A stretch of DNA of 64,000 bases. Origin: Brachionus manjavacas (lineage: Eukaryota > Rotifera > Eurotatoria > Ploima > Brachionidae). Within the stretch, counting starts at the first letter, position 1, and each line of letters opens with the position of its first letter. The position numbers and the translations under genes are program-made. Positions 1 through 10,063 of the stretch are shown here, in pieces. The notes below the pieces were generated by a model. The model did no database searches, was not told the origin of the DNA, and saw nothing but the letters and a program-made list of their open reading frames with translations. The stretch lies in the NCBI GenBank assembly GCA_019054805.1, contig JAHQIY010000001.1, positions 744,001 through 808,000 of the forward strand, written 5' to 3'.

Positions 1-1560
1 TTTACTATATAATGAATTTATTCACTAGATAAAAAAATTAGCTCCTATAAAAAAAAATTAATCAATATAAATTGAGAGAATTTACTATATAAAATAATTA
101 ATTGATATCAATTGAGATTAATTCATCCGATAAAATTGACACTAGATAATACAATTTTGAACTCGAGTTTTAAATTAAATAATTAATTGACATTTAATTA
201 GATTGATAATATAAATTGCTTTCTTAAATTACTTTGAATCTATATTTAACTAAAAATGACCCAAAATGAATCTTTTTCATCTTATAGTAGCGAGGATTCC
301 GATTCAAGCACTGAGGCTACTACCACAGAGACTTACGAGATAGTACCAAGGGAAAATCTACAAGCAACGCTACCTTGTACTTTTAATCAAGCTCAAGCAG
401 ATTTAGTTGAAAATCAAAATGCGCAAAGAAAAAAACGAGGGAAAAACAAAAATTATGAGCTCCAAATCGAGTGTCAAAGCCTTAAAGAAGCGATTGATTA
501 TATCAACCAACTAGACTCGGTTAAATGGACTCGATGTGATACAAGAAGAACAAATGAAGGAGAAAAACGCTAAACAATGAAATTGGCTTTTGAATGGTCG
601 TTAAAACGTTTACCAGTAATTTCAAAAAAGATCGAAAACAAGCGTTTTTTCTTCCTGCAAAGTTCGTCATATTCGGGTAATAAATTGGACTCAACTATTT
701 GTAATGAATTTTATCAAACATTACAAAAGCGAAACTGGTCTAGCTTCGATTCTTATTATTCTCACGTCACGTCAATTTTCTACATTGATTTCAATGAGGC
801 AGATTGGAAAAATAGTCGTTGTAGTTGTCCGTATTGGCCTAAACATTATATTTGCAAACATGTTATTGCTCTTGCCGAGCGTCTACTTTTGTTCGAGTTT
901 CCTGCAAATGTAAAAGTAATTCCGATCGGTCAAAAAAGACAAGCAGGTAGACCAAAAAACACAGCAGAATGCTTAGACAAACAACCTGGTGAGCAAATAA
1001 GCGATTCAAGCGATGAAGACACTTACGAAGACTACTTTGACATACCAGTAAACCAGCAAGTTAACCAACGTGTAAATCGTACAAGCGAGATATTTGAAAT
1101 GGAAGTTTTAGAGTCTCTTGAAAACATTAATTCCAAATCGCCAGATATAATCGAAACCAAACGTGGGCGTGGTAGACCGAAAAAGTGTGACGCGGGTTCT
1201 AATTCAAACAAAGTCGCGAGTCAAAAATCAACAGCTAAAAGAACATCTTCAAATAACAATGCCGACGAAAACGTGCAAGTAATTAAAAGTAAAAGAAGAA
1301 GAATTAATTAGTCTTAATTTAATTAAATTTTATTTGCTATTTTTTTCATTTTTTTATCTTGTATTTTTATTTTTTATCTAATGAAATATCTAAATAAATA
1401 GTCGTTTATCTTTTTATCTAAGGTTTTAATAAAATATCTAGTAATATTCATCTGTTTTATCTATTTTTTTATTATCTAGTAAAATTCATCATTTTAGCTA
1501 GTTCAATTAATTATATGCCGAATAAAATTACATAGAATTAATTTAAAGTCAATTGATTAA
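1..1560 (+). mobile_element. MULE-derived element with degenerate inverted ends
   Basis: The coding remnant at 256-1311 is flanked by AT-rich arms sharing inverted copies of a short motif. ACTAGATAA occurs at 24-32 and 141-149; its reverse complement TTATCTAGT occurs at 1472-1480, with a related ATCTAGT near 1436. Repeated, imperfect subterminal motifs of this kind suit a Mutator-like element. The left end may lie outside the window, so no target duplication can be shown. Boundaries are approximate. Confidence 0.5.
256..1311 (+). pseudogene. internally deleted MULE transposase with SWIM zinc finger
   Basis: Two open segments lie in the same frame, 256-573 and 577-1311, separated by one TAA. 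The first (105 aa) has an acidic Ser-rich start and ends in a Trp-containing WTRC..T.EGEKR motif, typical of the start of a FLYWCH/WRKY-like DNA-binding finger in MULE proteins. The second (244 aa) contains CSCPYW-(x)5-CKH, a SWIM CxCx(n)CxH finger at about residues 83-95, then a basic tail with two AT-hook-like GRPKK blocks. The central DDE catalytic region expected between these parts is absent. The protein therefore looks like a non-autonomous deletion derivative whose DNA-binding and SWIM ends were joined. A domesticated gene using an intron is the alternative, but no good splice pair was seen. Confidence 0.6.
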
Positions 1561-1611
1561 TTAATAAAAAAAATAAAATAAAATGTTTATCAATTATCTA
1601 ATTCTTTCTTT

Positions 1612-1824
1612 TCAAAAATCACAAGTTTCTTCAGGTTCTTTAAAACAAAATTGTTCGAAGACTGATTGAAAATCGCCTACTACCGTATTCTTTGATTTTA
1701 TTTTTAACTTAGATGCTGCTAAGTTACTAACATTATAGCTTTTGTTTGATCTAAGCCTATTAATAATTGGTGAGTTCAAATTCATTTTATTATTTGCAAT
1801 ATATATTTGAAGTGAGAAAATCAT
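1612..1824 (-). CDS. hypothetical 70-aa ORF
   Basis: The frame reads like real coding sequence in its second half, with a C-terminal CFKEPEETCDF segment unlike the AT-driven ORFs nearby. The more likely start is the second Met (codon 14). Several TTCTATGA-type repeats lie upstream on this strand, at about 1866-1920. No family was recognised; it may be a transposon accessory ORF. Confidence 0.22.
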   Translation of the reverse strand: MIFSLQIYIANNKMNLNSPIINRLRSNKSYNVSNLAASKLKIKSKNTVVGDFQSVFEQFCFKEPEETCDF

Positions 1825-2477
1825 AAAAGAAAAATATTCTATAAAAAAAACTACGAGTTTAATTCTATGAGAACTTTATTCTATGAAAACATCATTCTAT
1901 GATTTTTGTCTTCTATGAGATGTCACTTCATCTGTTTTCGAATTTAATTTCAAAATTAAAAATGAATAAATTTTAAATTCAAATTTAATGGTTTTATTTT
2001 TTGAGTTTGAATAAAAAAATGTATCCAATCTGGAAAAACATTGTAAAAAGGCGATGCTTCAAATTTCAGTATCAAAAAAAAATAATTTTAAGTTAATAAT
2101 TTATTTTTAGTTTTTTTTTAATTTGAAGAAGCTTTAGAAATAGCTTAGCATTTGCTCTGATCTGGTTGACCTGGTATTACCCTTTCAACAATCCCGAATA
2201 CCCAAAGCACTCACTACTTAAATCTTTGCCTTAAAACATAAATAATAAAAATTAAAGATAATTAAAATTAATTTTTTCATCCTTCAAGTGTTTGACTTTG
2301 GGTAACATAGATTCATCTATTTCGCAAATTTTACCTACTCTGCCCAACTTTGAATTATTTTATGTAATTTGTTTTTCTATCTTATCTTTTAAAATTTCAA
2401 TGGCTTTTTCCTAAATAAATGAAAAAATTTCAAAATAGGTGAACAACTTTAAGATAAGGTGAACTAATGGGAGGAAG

Positions 2478-2645
2478 ACAGAATATAGAAAGACAAAATG
2501 TAGACATGACATAATATAGAAAGACAAAATATAGACATGACAAAATATAGAAAGACAAAATATAGACATGACAAAATATAGAAAGACAAAATATAGAAAG
2601 ACAAAATATAGACATGACAAAATATAGAAAGACAAAATATAGAAT
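2478..2645. repeat. subterminal tandem array of 15/16-bp units
   Basis: About ten units alternate between GAAAGACAAAATATA (15 bp) and GACATGACAAAATATA (16 bp). The unit is a copy of the inner half of the MITE terminal repeat, so the array looks like amplified transposase-binding motifs. The hydrophobic reading frames on the minus strand here are artefacts of the repeat. Confidence 0.85.
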
Positions 2646-2786
2646 AGTACTATATGTAAAAAAATATAGAAAATTTTAATTATATTATTATAATAATATA
2701 TTTTAGACTTTTACTTTGACTAAAACTCTTAGAGACTTTGACTTAAACTTCAAATTAAAAAGCTAAATTTTAAAGTAAGCTTAAAA

Positions 2787-2954
2787 ATGATCAAAAATTT
2801 TATGGAACAAAATAGTAATTATTCATCTCCAAATTCACTTTCTTTACGCTCAAGAAAGGTTAAAAAAGGAACCATTGTTGAACCAGCAAGTGTTGATGAA
2901 ATTGTTAATCCTATAACTCATAGAAATATAGTCACAGATAGTGAAAGTGACTAA
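2787..2954 (+). CDS. 55-aa ORF inside the MITE
   Basis: This is an ATG-initiated frame of 55 codons ending in TAA. It has a balanced, Ser/Asn-rich start, a basic LRSRKVKKG stretch and an acidic SESD end. Composition is more gene-like than the surrounding AT sequence. It may be the first exon of the ORF of the autonomous parent element. No family was recognised. Confidence 0.3.
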   Translation: MIKNFMEQNSNYSSPNSLSLRSRKVKKGTIVEPASVDEIVNPITHRNIVTDSESD

Positions 2955-2996
2955 TTGACAAAGAAAAAAATTAAAATAAAATTAATTTGACTGTTT

Positions 2997-3110
2997 TTTT
3001 TTCTACATTTTTTTTTACAGGTAAATTCTACATTTTTTTTTTCGACATTTTTTTTTACAGGTAAATTCTACATTTTTTTTTTCGACATTTTTTTTTACAG
3101 GTAAATTCTA
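2997..3110 (+). repeat. 40-bp tandem repeat with back-to-back splice-site motifs
   Basis: Roughly 2.7 copies with an exact 40-bp period; ACAG recurs at 3017, 3057 and 3097. Each unit places a T-rich tract and ACAG directly against GTAAAT, so a 3' splice-site motif abuts a 5' splice-site motif. Confidence 0.85.
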
Positions 3111-3569
3111 TATTATCCAATAAAAAATCGTTTTCTACATTTTGTCTTTCTATTTTTTGTCACACTGCCGAACTAATAGTTCATAAAACCTGAGAACAAG
3201 AATTGTTCCAGTAACAGGTGAATCACAGTTTCTCTATCCGATTAGTCCTGGAAAACTTTGTTTTTTCTTTTTAGACTTTGGTTTGATGCATTTTAACAAA
3301 AAACTCATTATATAAAAAAAGGATTATCATATAACAAATCTTAAGTCAAAATTAAATAAAAACAAAGTTTTCCAGGGTTCTTCTATAAAACTGACCCTCA
3401 ATTTTTTTAAATTTTCTGACCCCATTTACTAGCAAAGCAGAAATATTTTTAAAAGTATTAATATATCATTTAGTTTGGATTTTTCTCTAATTTTTAAAAA
3501 TTAAACTAGTTAAATTAAATTAATTAAACTAACTAGACAAAATTCATGGAGCAGTCCTAAAAAATTGCG

Positions 3570-5060
3570 ATGATGCTCTTGTTTCGCCATTGTCTTTTTT
3601 GTTCAAAAAATCTTATGAACTGGCAGAACTTCCACATTACTGGAAGCAAGCATTTGTTACTTCTCTTCATAAAGGAGGCATTAAATTGCTTGCTTGCTAA
3701 AAGCTATAAACCTGTTTCATTGACCTGTGTTCTTAGCAAGATTATGGAAAGTATTATAAAGAATGAAATGATTGAACATTTATTAAGGAACAATTTGATC
3801 TCAGCTTCTCAACACGGCTTTTTTCCATAGAAATCGTGCACAACAAATCTACTTGAAACCCTGAATTTTATTACTCAAGGAGTTTTGAAAGGATACGGAG
3901 TCGATGTGGTCTATACGGACTTTGCTAAGGCCTTTGATAAAGTTTCACACGAAAAACTTTTGCATAAACTCAAGTGTTATGGTTATGGCGAACGCTTAAT
4001 TGGGTGGATACGATCATTATTATCTGACCGCTCTCAAAAAGTAGTATTAGGTGAGGCCTTTTCGAGTTGGACTCACGCCACTAGTGGAGTAACCCAAGGG
4101 TCGGTTTTGGGTCCGTTACTTTTCATTATTTAAACGACATGCTAGAAATAATCGAGAATAAATGCGAAGCCTACGCCGATGATACTAAGATACGAGCTCA
4201 GATCAAAAACATAAATTTAAATCATAGCTTACAGTCAGACATTAATAAAGTTTGTAAATGGTCAAGTAATTGGTCAATGCAGCTAAATGTTGAAAAGTGT
4301 AAAGTGTTAAATTTTGGCCGAAACAACACAAAATTTGAGTACACTGTGTTTGAGACTCGGATGCTAAACTAATCAAATTGCGAAAGAGATTTAGGCATTT
4401 TTATCCAGAGCGACTTAAAATGGGACGCCCAGGTCAGAAGCTCAACTGCTAAAGCAAATCGTATTCTTGGAGTGATAAGAAAGTCATTCAAATATCCTAC
4501 GACAGAAATTATTAAATTATTGTTCGTTTGTCAGGCCTCAATTGGAGTATGCTATTGCACCATGGTGTCCATTTTATGAAAAAGATTTGAATGAACTTGA
4601 AAAAGTTCAACGGAGAGCGACTAAGTTAATCCCTAGTAAGCAGGATCTTGAATATTCAAAGCGTTGAAACTCGGTTTAGCAGATATTAGAATGAGACGAC
4701 TTCGAGGTGATCTTATTCAAATGTTTAAGATTGTAAACAATATGGAAAGAGTTAATTTTGAAAACGGGATCAATTTTAGCCAAAACAAAATACCTAATAT
4801 CAGAAGATACGACTTGAGAAGGAATAGCAAGAACCTTATCCAGGAATGTGTAAAAAACTGTCTTCAAAGATATAACTTTTGAACTAATAGAGTTGTGAAT
4901 GAGTGGAACAAATTGCCAGAAGAAATAATAAATGCAAAGTGTCTTAACTGTTTCAAGGCAAAGATTGATGGGTGGTTAGCGAAGCATATTGTAACGACTG
5001 TTGTAGCTTATTAAAGCTTCGTTTGGCGAATCTCCAAGTTACAGTTAATTTTACTCCTAC
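3570..5060 (+). pseudogene. LINE reverse transcriptase, 5'-truncated and frameshifted (CR1/jockey type)
   Basis: Broken pieces of one RT follow in order. 3570-3830 holds the fingers region, ending HGFFP at a TAG. 3885-4133 holds motif A (YTDFAKAFDKV) and TQGSVLGPLL. 4139-4372 holds the YADDTK active site. 4430-4660 is frameshifted, and 4664-5010 is the C-terminal part with RGDLIQMFKI and NEWNKLPEE. Breaks are a TAG at 3828-3830, a frameshift near 4130, a TAA at 4370-4372, further shifts at 4530-4660, and a stop at 4880. A short 3' UTR has GTTTGGCGAATC and ACT-rich sequence. Direct CTGACCC(C/T)CAATTTT motifs lie on both sides, near 3393 and 5121. Confidence 0.85.
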
Positions 5061-5706
5061 TTCTACTAGTTTATTCCAAAATTTTTTGGAAAAATGAATA
5101 TTTTTATGTTTTTTAAAAACCTGACCCCCAATTTTATAAGACTGACTCCCAACTGAAACTTGTAATGTTTGATTTTTTTTTTATTAATTTAGCTTTAAAA
5201 TTTTTAATAAAATTACAATTAATTTTAATAAAAATAATTTAATAAAAAAATAAAGTCTATGTCCTCGTAAAAAAATGATAAACTTAAATGAGGCGAAATT
5301 TTTTATTTTTTTTTGTTATTGCAATCTTTTGTCTTTTTTTTCTGATTTTCGTAGAGGCAAGTTGCGTTTCTTTTTATTTTAATTTGATCTTTTGGTGGTG
5401 GAATCATTTTTAAGAATTTTGGAAATTTAAAATATTTTAAAGCTAAATTAAAGAAACAAAAAATATCAAATATTAAAATTATAAATTGAATTTTCTTAAT
5501 TATTATGAAATCATTTGAAATTCTCGAAAACTATACTTCCTGGATAAAAACCAGGCACATTTTGTAAATTTTCAAATTCAAAGTCAAATCAGGTCAAAAG
5601 ACTTTTTTTCCTGATTTTAGCGCAACTCTGTTTAGAATAATAAAAATTTGACTGTTGACTAAAATGTTTATTTAAAAGTCTAAAAAAATCAAAAACATTA
5701 AAAAAT
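5061..5706. other. intergenic stretch 3' of PRRC1
   Basis: AT-rich sequence with poly-T and poly-A runs. The only item recognised is the PRRC1 polyadenylation signal, given separately. Confidence 0.5.
5667..5672 (-). terminator. polyadenylation signal for PRRC1
   Basis: AATAAA on the minus strand, about 35 nt after the PRRC1 stop codon. Confidence 0.5.
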
Positions 5707-7192
5707 TTAGTTATTTATCTTTGAAATTAGCTTATTTTTGTATAGTAGAGCGATTGTCTTGAGAGCATGCGAAAGACGAGCATGGCTGACCAAAGTCTCG
5801 GCAGTCTCATAATTCAAATAAGTGCACGCTTGTGGCTGATTAAAGTTGAAATTTTTTTCCGCTAATCTACAACTTAAACCTGACCATTTTAGCGAATAAT
5901 CAGCAGGTGTAAATTCCTGCAGCTGACCAACATCTTGACTAGACACCGGCACGGCCTCAGTAAACACGCTCAATTCAATCTGATTCTCTTTGTCCTTGAG
6001 CATCACCACTGCCAGCTCGAACCAACCATCAGTCGTCAACTCGGCTATAAAGTCCTGAAAAGACACCACTATGCATTCACTGTTTTGCATTTGATAAAGT
6101 GTATTCTCTAGTTTCTCCTTGGCGGACTGGATGGCACAGGGACTTAAAAAAAGGTTCAAATTTACAAAAATTCATTCCAAATTATCCTACTATCCGACTA
6201 TTTGCGGAGCAAAGTGAGTGTTATTTGCGGCATCAAAGCCATTCATTGTTATTTTAGAAAAACCAGCATCACAGAACGCTTCTCTCACAATATGTACAAT
6301 TTTTGGATTAGCCATAGAGCTGACCAAAAAGATTGGCTTATTGGCCGGGTCTGAAAAAAAAATTTAATTTTTTCTCAAATTTTTTTGGTAAATAAATTTT
6401 TTTACGAATATATTCTTTCATTTGAGGATCAATGGTAGTGACCACTTTTTCAACCACATTGGTGAACCAGCCCCAGGGTTTTTTTTGAGCCGGTGGAGCC
6501 GAATAGCCCGAGCTGGGCGTTCGCTCATGTGCACCGATGCTCGGCTGCTGTATGGGAACACTAGGAGCAAAGTTGCTTACAGGAATTTGACTTGGCTGCT
6601 GTAAAGGAGTGTTCTGAGCAGAGCTAGGAGCTGGACTGGCAGATGAGAGGGAGGGCGATGGAGCAGGAGGAATGAAGAGTCCATTGTTGGGAATATTGGG
6701 CTCAGAGACTGGATTTAGAAAGTTCTGGTTTTGGTTGACTGTCAGAACAGAGAGGCCAGTGTCGTAGACTTTTTTGTTGAGGGCTCCTTTGGCAGAGTAG
6801 GGGTTGGGGCTGTTGGTGTTTGTTGGAATGGAGGATGGTGGTGGTGGAACAGTTGGCATTGTTGTTGGTGGAGGCATGGTTGAAGTTAAATTGTGTGAGG
6901 TTGTTGGTGGGGTTTGAACCGCGGGTCTAGATGCAACTGGCGCGTGAATCTCGGCCGAATCGAACGCTGAGCTTTTGACGTCAGCGAATAAGACTGATGC
7001 AGTCGGCGCCTCGCGTTTGGCCTCGGTTTGGATGGGCTTGAAGTGGGATGAAGTTGGTGGAAGAATTCCGATTGAGTTTGACAAAGGCTTTAGATTGAAT
7101 GCTTCGTTTATCAAGTTGTTTGATGAAGACGAAGTGCTCAAGCTGATTGTAGGTGCTGAGGCCTTTGGTGGTTCGTCGTCAGCGCTCATCAT
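5707..7192 (-). CDS. PRRC1: PRRC1 (proline-rich coiled-coil 1)
   Basis: Exons are 7192-6406, 6350-6191 and 6142-5707; the introns are 6351-6405 (55 bp) and 6143-6190 (48 bp), both GT-AG, and the frame is kept across both joins. The product is about 460 aa. The N-terminal ~240 residues are low-complexity Pro/Ser/Thr-rich. A WGWFTNVVEKVVTTIDPQM segment then leads into the conserved C-terminal domain, with FAPQIVGY across the second junction, a DFIAELTTDGWFE block and YSLKWSGL, all as in animal PRRC1. The MM start at 7192 is preferred over the upstream ATG at 7240 because the human protein also starts MM. PRRC1 is a cytosolic/Golgi-associated protein reported to affect PKA and ER-exit-site function; that role is family knowledge. 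Poly(A) signal at 5667. Confidence 0.9.
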
Positions 7193-7852
7193 TTTTGTAC
7201 AGGGCTTGGATTTTTTATTATATACTTTTGTATGTGTCAACTATTTTTGATTAAATATTTTTTTATTTCTATATGTGTTGAGTACTAATAAGAAGAGTTT
7301 GAAATAGTTGTTTGACAAAATTCAAAATTTTGTTAACACTCAAGGTAAAGATAAAAGATTTATTTATTTTTGCTGGTATTATTTTATAAAAAAGATTTGG
7401 GGCTAAAATTAAAATATCAATGTTTTACTATGAATGATCATTTCTTGGGCAATTTTAAGTTTTTTTTTAATTTTTTTTCTTAAAACAGTCAAAATAAAGA
7501 TAGCAATTTAAAAAAGGGAAAATATTAAGTGGTCATAGCAAATATTGATTGTCATTTAAAAATTAATTTCAATTTCAAGGTTAATCAACAGCATAGTGCC
7601 CTTATCGTAGTCGACTGATTTGCACTTCATTTATTTAATTTTTTTAAAAAATTTAATAATTAAAATTAAGATTTTTATAAAAATAAAATTAACTATTATT
7701 TTTGAAAACAAAAAGACATTAATAAATTTAAATCAAATTTTTTAAAATTTTTTACAAAGTCAATAAAGATCAAATTGATATTAGATAAAATAATGTTTTG
7801 TCAATTAATATTTGTAAATGTCAATTAAAAAATTTTTAAATTTTAAATTTTA
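7193..7852. other. intergenic, nothing recognised
   Basis: AT-rich sequence upstream of PRRC1, which would hold its promoter. No clear TATA box, ORF or repeat was identified. Confidence 0.4.
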
Positions 7853-8158
7853 TCAATTTACAATAAAATTGATATTATTGTAAATCGATAGCTTGAATGT
7901 TGCATATTTCAGCATTGATATTTTCATCATAAAGCTATTTATCAATCTTGAATAAAAATATCCAAATTTTTTTTCTCCACTGTTGGTTTTTGCCATCTGT
8001 TCAATCCCGTTTGTACTATTCCTTAGATTGTAGCTCAAATTTCGCGAGTCATTTTTGATAAGGCTATTTTTTAAATTCTCAGACGAGTTATGATAGAATA
8101 ATGTCTTAAAAGAGAATGATAACATTCTTTCTAAAAATCTATGCTGAATAGCGTACAT
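7853..8158 (-). pseudogene. possible LINE RT C-terminal fragment
   Basis: 101-aa frame. The middle contains a LRNST..I....TNSGEKKFGYFYSRLIN pattern like the C-terminal tail of LINE reverse transcriptases (YNLRN...GxxxFxxxxxKLxN). No catalytic motif is present. The flanks 8160-8920 are AT-rich without recognisable content. Confidence 0.4.
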
Positions 8159-8924
8159 AAGCCATATTAATATAAAAAATTATTAAAATCATTAAAGATT
8201 TTCGATTCAAATTTGAACTTACACAGTTTAAAAATAGAAAAATAATAACTTTTAGCAAGTTTACTTTTTACCTTTTTAGAGTACGAAAGAGTTGAACAAT
8301 AATCAAAGTTGTCAAAAAAAGAGTCTTTTAATTGTAAAAAATTTCCTTTTAACAGATAGAGATATGCTGCCAGCTTGTATAGAAAAATTTAGATTATGTT
8401 CAATCATAAAACCTAATAGACTTATAATAAAAAGCTAAATTAGTAAAAAATATATGAAAATGAATTAAATATTATTTGTCTAAATCTAATATAATCTAAA
8501 ATATAGCTATTTTAGCAAAATATAGGAGAATTTTTGGTTTAAAAATTAAAAAAAAAAAAATAAAAAAACTACTCCCAATGTTTGAAAAAAATTTTCTTTA
8601 GTTTCAGAATCTGAAAGAAAAAATGGGGTAAACGGTGTTTTGGAGGACTAGTTTCGTTTTTATAACAAAATTAATAATTATTTTTTTTTAAATTAACATT
8701 AAAGACCGCTGAGCGATCAAAAAGAAGCTGATACACTCATTAATAAAGTGTACCAGAGTAAATTGACAGATTAAAAAGTAAAAATAGAAAATTAATAATT
8801 AATTAAATATAAAAATGAGTTCAAGATTTACAACGTAAATCATTTTTAAGATGTGACTACATTAAATAATTCAGTTTGCAATGTTTGCTCTATTTTTTGT
8901 TTTAAATAGACCGACTTAGACACG

Positions 8925-9480
8925 TTAAGTGCATGGGCAAATAACCAATTCGGGAATGACCTTCAATATTAAAAAATGTAAATTACTGAAAATGGGTAAA
9001 TGTCCATGATAAATTATTTAACAAATTAGCTTTAAGCTAAAAGACAGGCTTGTTTTGGATGAAATCGTGGTAGAAAAAGATCTTAGAGTTGCTTGGCAAA
9101 TTAACCTAAATGGAGTGAAAATTTCAATAGAGCTTGTTCTATGGCGTATATGAAGCTTTGAATGCTGTGAAGGACTTTTAGAGTGTGGACAAATGCTCGA
9201 ATGTTTAGATTACTGTTCACAACATTTGTGAGACCTCATCTTGAATATGCTGCACCGATTTGGAACTCTCTAAATAAAAAAGAAATCAAAAAATTGAAAA
9301 AGTACAAGAAAAAGTGTAACAAGAATGTTTCTTCAACTGAAAGATTAAAGCTACGCTGAACGGCTCCTAAATTTAGGTCTCGGTTCTCTGGAAGAAAGAA
9401 GAAAAAGAGGAGATATGATTCAAATGTTTAAAATTTCCAAAAATTTTAATAAAATTGGCCTCTCTTCAATGAGCATAGTA
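8925..9480 (+). pseudogene. decayed LINE RT (thumb/C-terminal part)
   Basis: The phrases are recognisable only when frames are switched: a motif after YADD (NNxFGMTFNIKKCK, near 8935), LDEIVVEKDLRV near 9055, FRLLFTTFVRPHLEYAAPIWN at about 9202-9265, then GSLEERRKRGDMIQMFKI near 9385-9440. Many indels and stops separate them, so the copy is old. It is the same CR1/jockey type as the copy at 3570 but more decayed. Confidence 0.65.
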
Positions 9481-9679
9481 ATTCTCTCATCAAATTCCAT
9501 TTTTTTAATTAAGTCAGGTGCTAGTTGAATTTCAAGGGCCAACTGTAAATCTGTTGTATGACAAAAACGAGTTGGCAAGGCAAAAATCCTCTATAAAAGA
9601 TTACCATCGCATCGCTTTATAAAATTGAATGTTGTTTTTGGAAAAATACATTTTCTAGCCCGTAGAATAGCACTGGTCT

Positions 9680-10055
9680 GGCATTTTGAAGTTTATGATC
9701 AATTTTTGTACTCAAAATGATCATTCTGAGTTTTAATTATGAAATGAATTGTTACATCTTAATATAATTAATGCAGAGGTTCATTTTTGGATGTAACATT
9801 TTTTGTTAAATCTAAAGGTAACTTCTTCAATAACAAAACGCACAATGCAGAGTGACACCATCTAAAAGATGCTATTTTTAATTGAATAATTTTTTGCAGA
9901 ATTTTGCAGAATTTAGCTTTAACTTTAACAAAGTATGTTAAATCCAAAAATGTACTTCTGCATTAATTCTATTAAGACATGACTATTCATTTCGTAATTA
10001 AAACTAAGTATGATCATTTTGAGCATCAAATATTGATCATAAACTTCAAAGTGCC
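9680..10055. mobile_element. 376-bp MITE, GGCA termini, 8-bp target duplication
   Basis: The perfect duplication ACTGGTCT is at 9672-9679 and 10056-10063. The terminal inverted repeats run about 125 bp at high identity, starting GGCATTTTGAAGTTTATGAT on the left and GGCACTTTGAAGTTTATGAT on the right. A core containing TTGCAGAATTTTGCAG separates the arms. There is no ORF of note. It has the same end design and duplication length as the elements at 2469 and 51430, but an unrelated sequence. Confidence 0.85.
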
Positions 10056-10063
10056 ACTGGTCT

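Larger units (their letters stand above)
2469..3169. mobile_element. 701-bp MITE, GG termini, 8-bp target duplication
   Basis: It is flanked by perfect GAACTAAT duplications (2461-2468 and 3170-3177). The ends are inverted repeats: the left starts GGGAGGAAGACAGAA and the right, read inward, starts GGCAGTGTGACAAAA; both then share about 20 bp, ATAGAAAGACAAAATGTAGA. The empty target exists in copy B of the host repeat at 58431-58438. It carries a short ORF and two tandem arrays but no transposase, so it is non-autonomous. 8-bp duplications occur in hAT, P and Merlin elements; the superfamily is not settled. Confidence 0.85.
1985..3385 (+). repeat. dispersed repeat, copy A (interrupted by a 701-bp MITE)
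   Basis: The stretch begins with a GTTTGAAT..AAATGTATCCAAT motif that recurs at 14735, 55535 and 57350 and inverted near 56250 and 58790. The part from about 2120 to 2468 and from 3170 to 3385 aligns with 58115-58660 (copy B), with shared landmarks such as CCCTTTCAACAATC and AACCTGAGAACAAGAATTG. Copy A is split at GAACTAAT by the element at 2469-3169; copy B is not. It holds no gene apart from what that element carries. Confidence 0.7.

Noticed and set aside
2411-2635. Hydrophobic minus-strand frames of 61-74 codons
   Set aside because: They translate the 15/16-bp tandem array (repeated YFVFLY-like peptides) and are repeat artefacts.
2470-3110. CRISPR-like regular repeats
   Set aside because: Units are directly abutting without unique spacers and sit inside a eukaryotic MITE.
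6422-7250. Plus-strand frames at 6422-6604 and 6975-7250
   Set aside because: Antisense to the proline-rich PRRC1 exon, with no motif.
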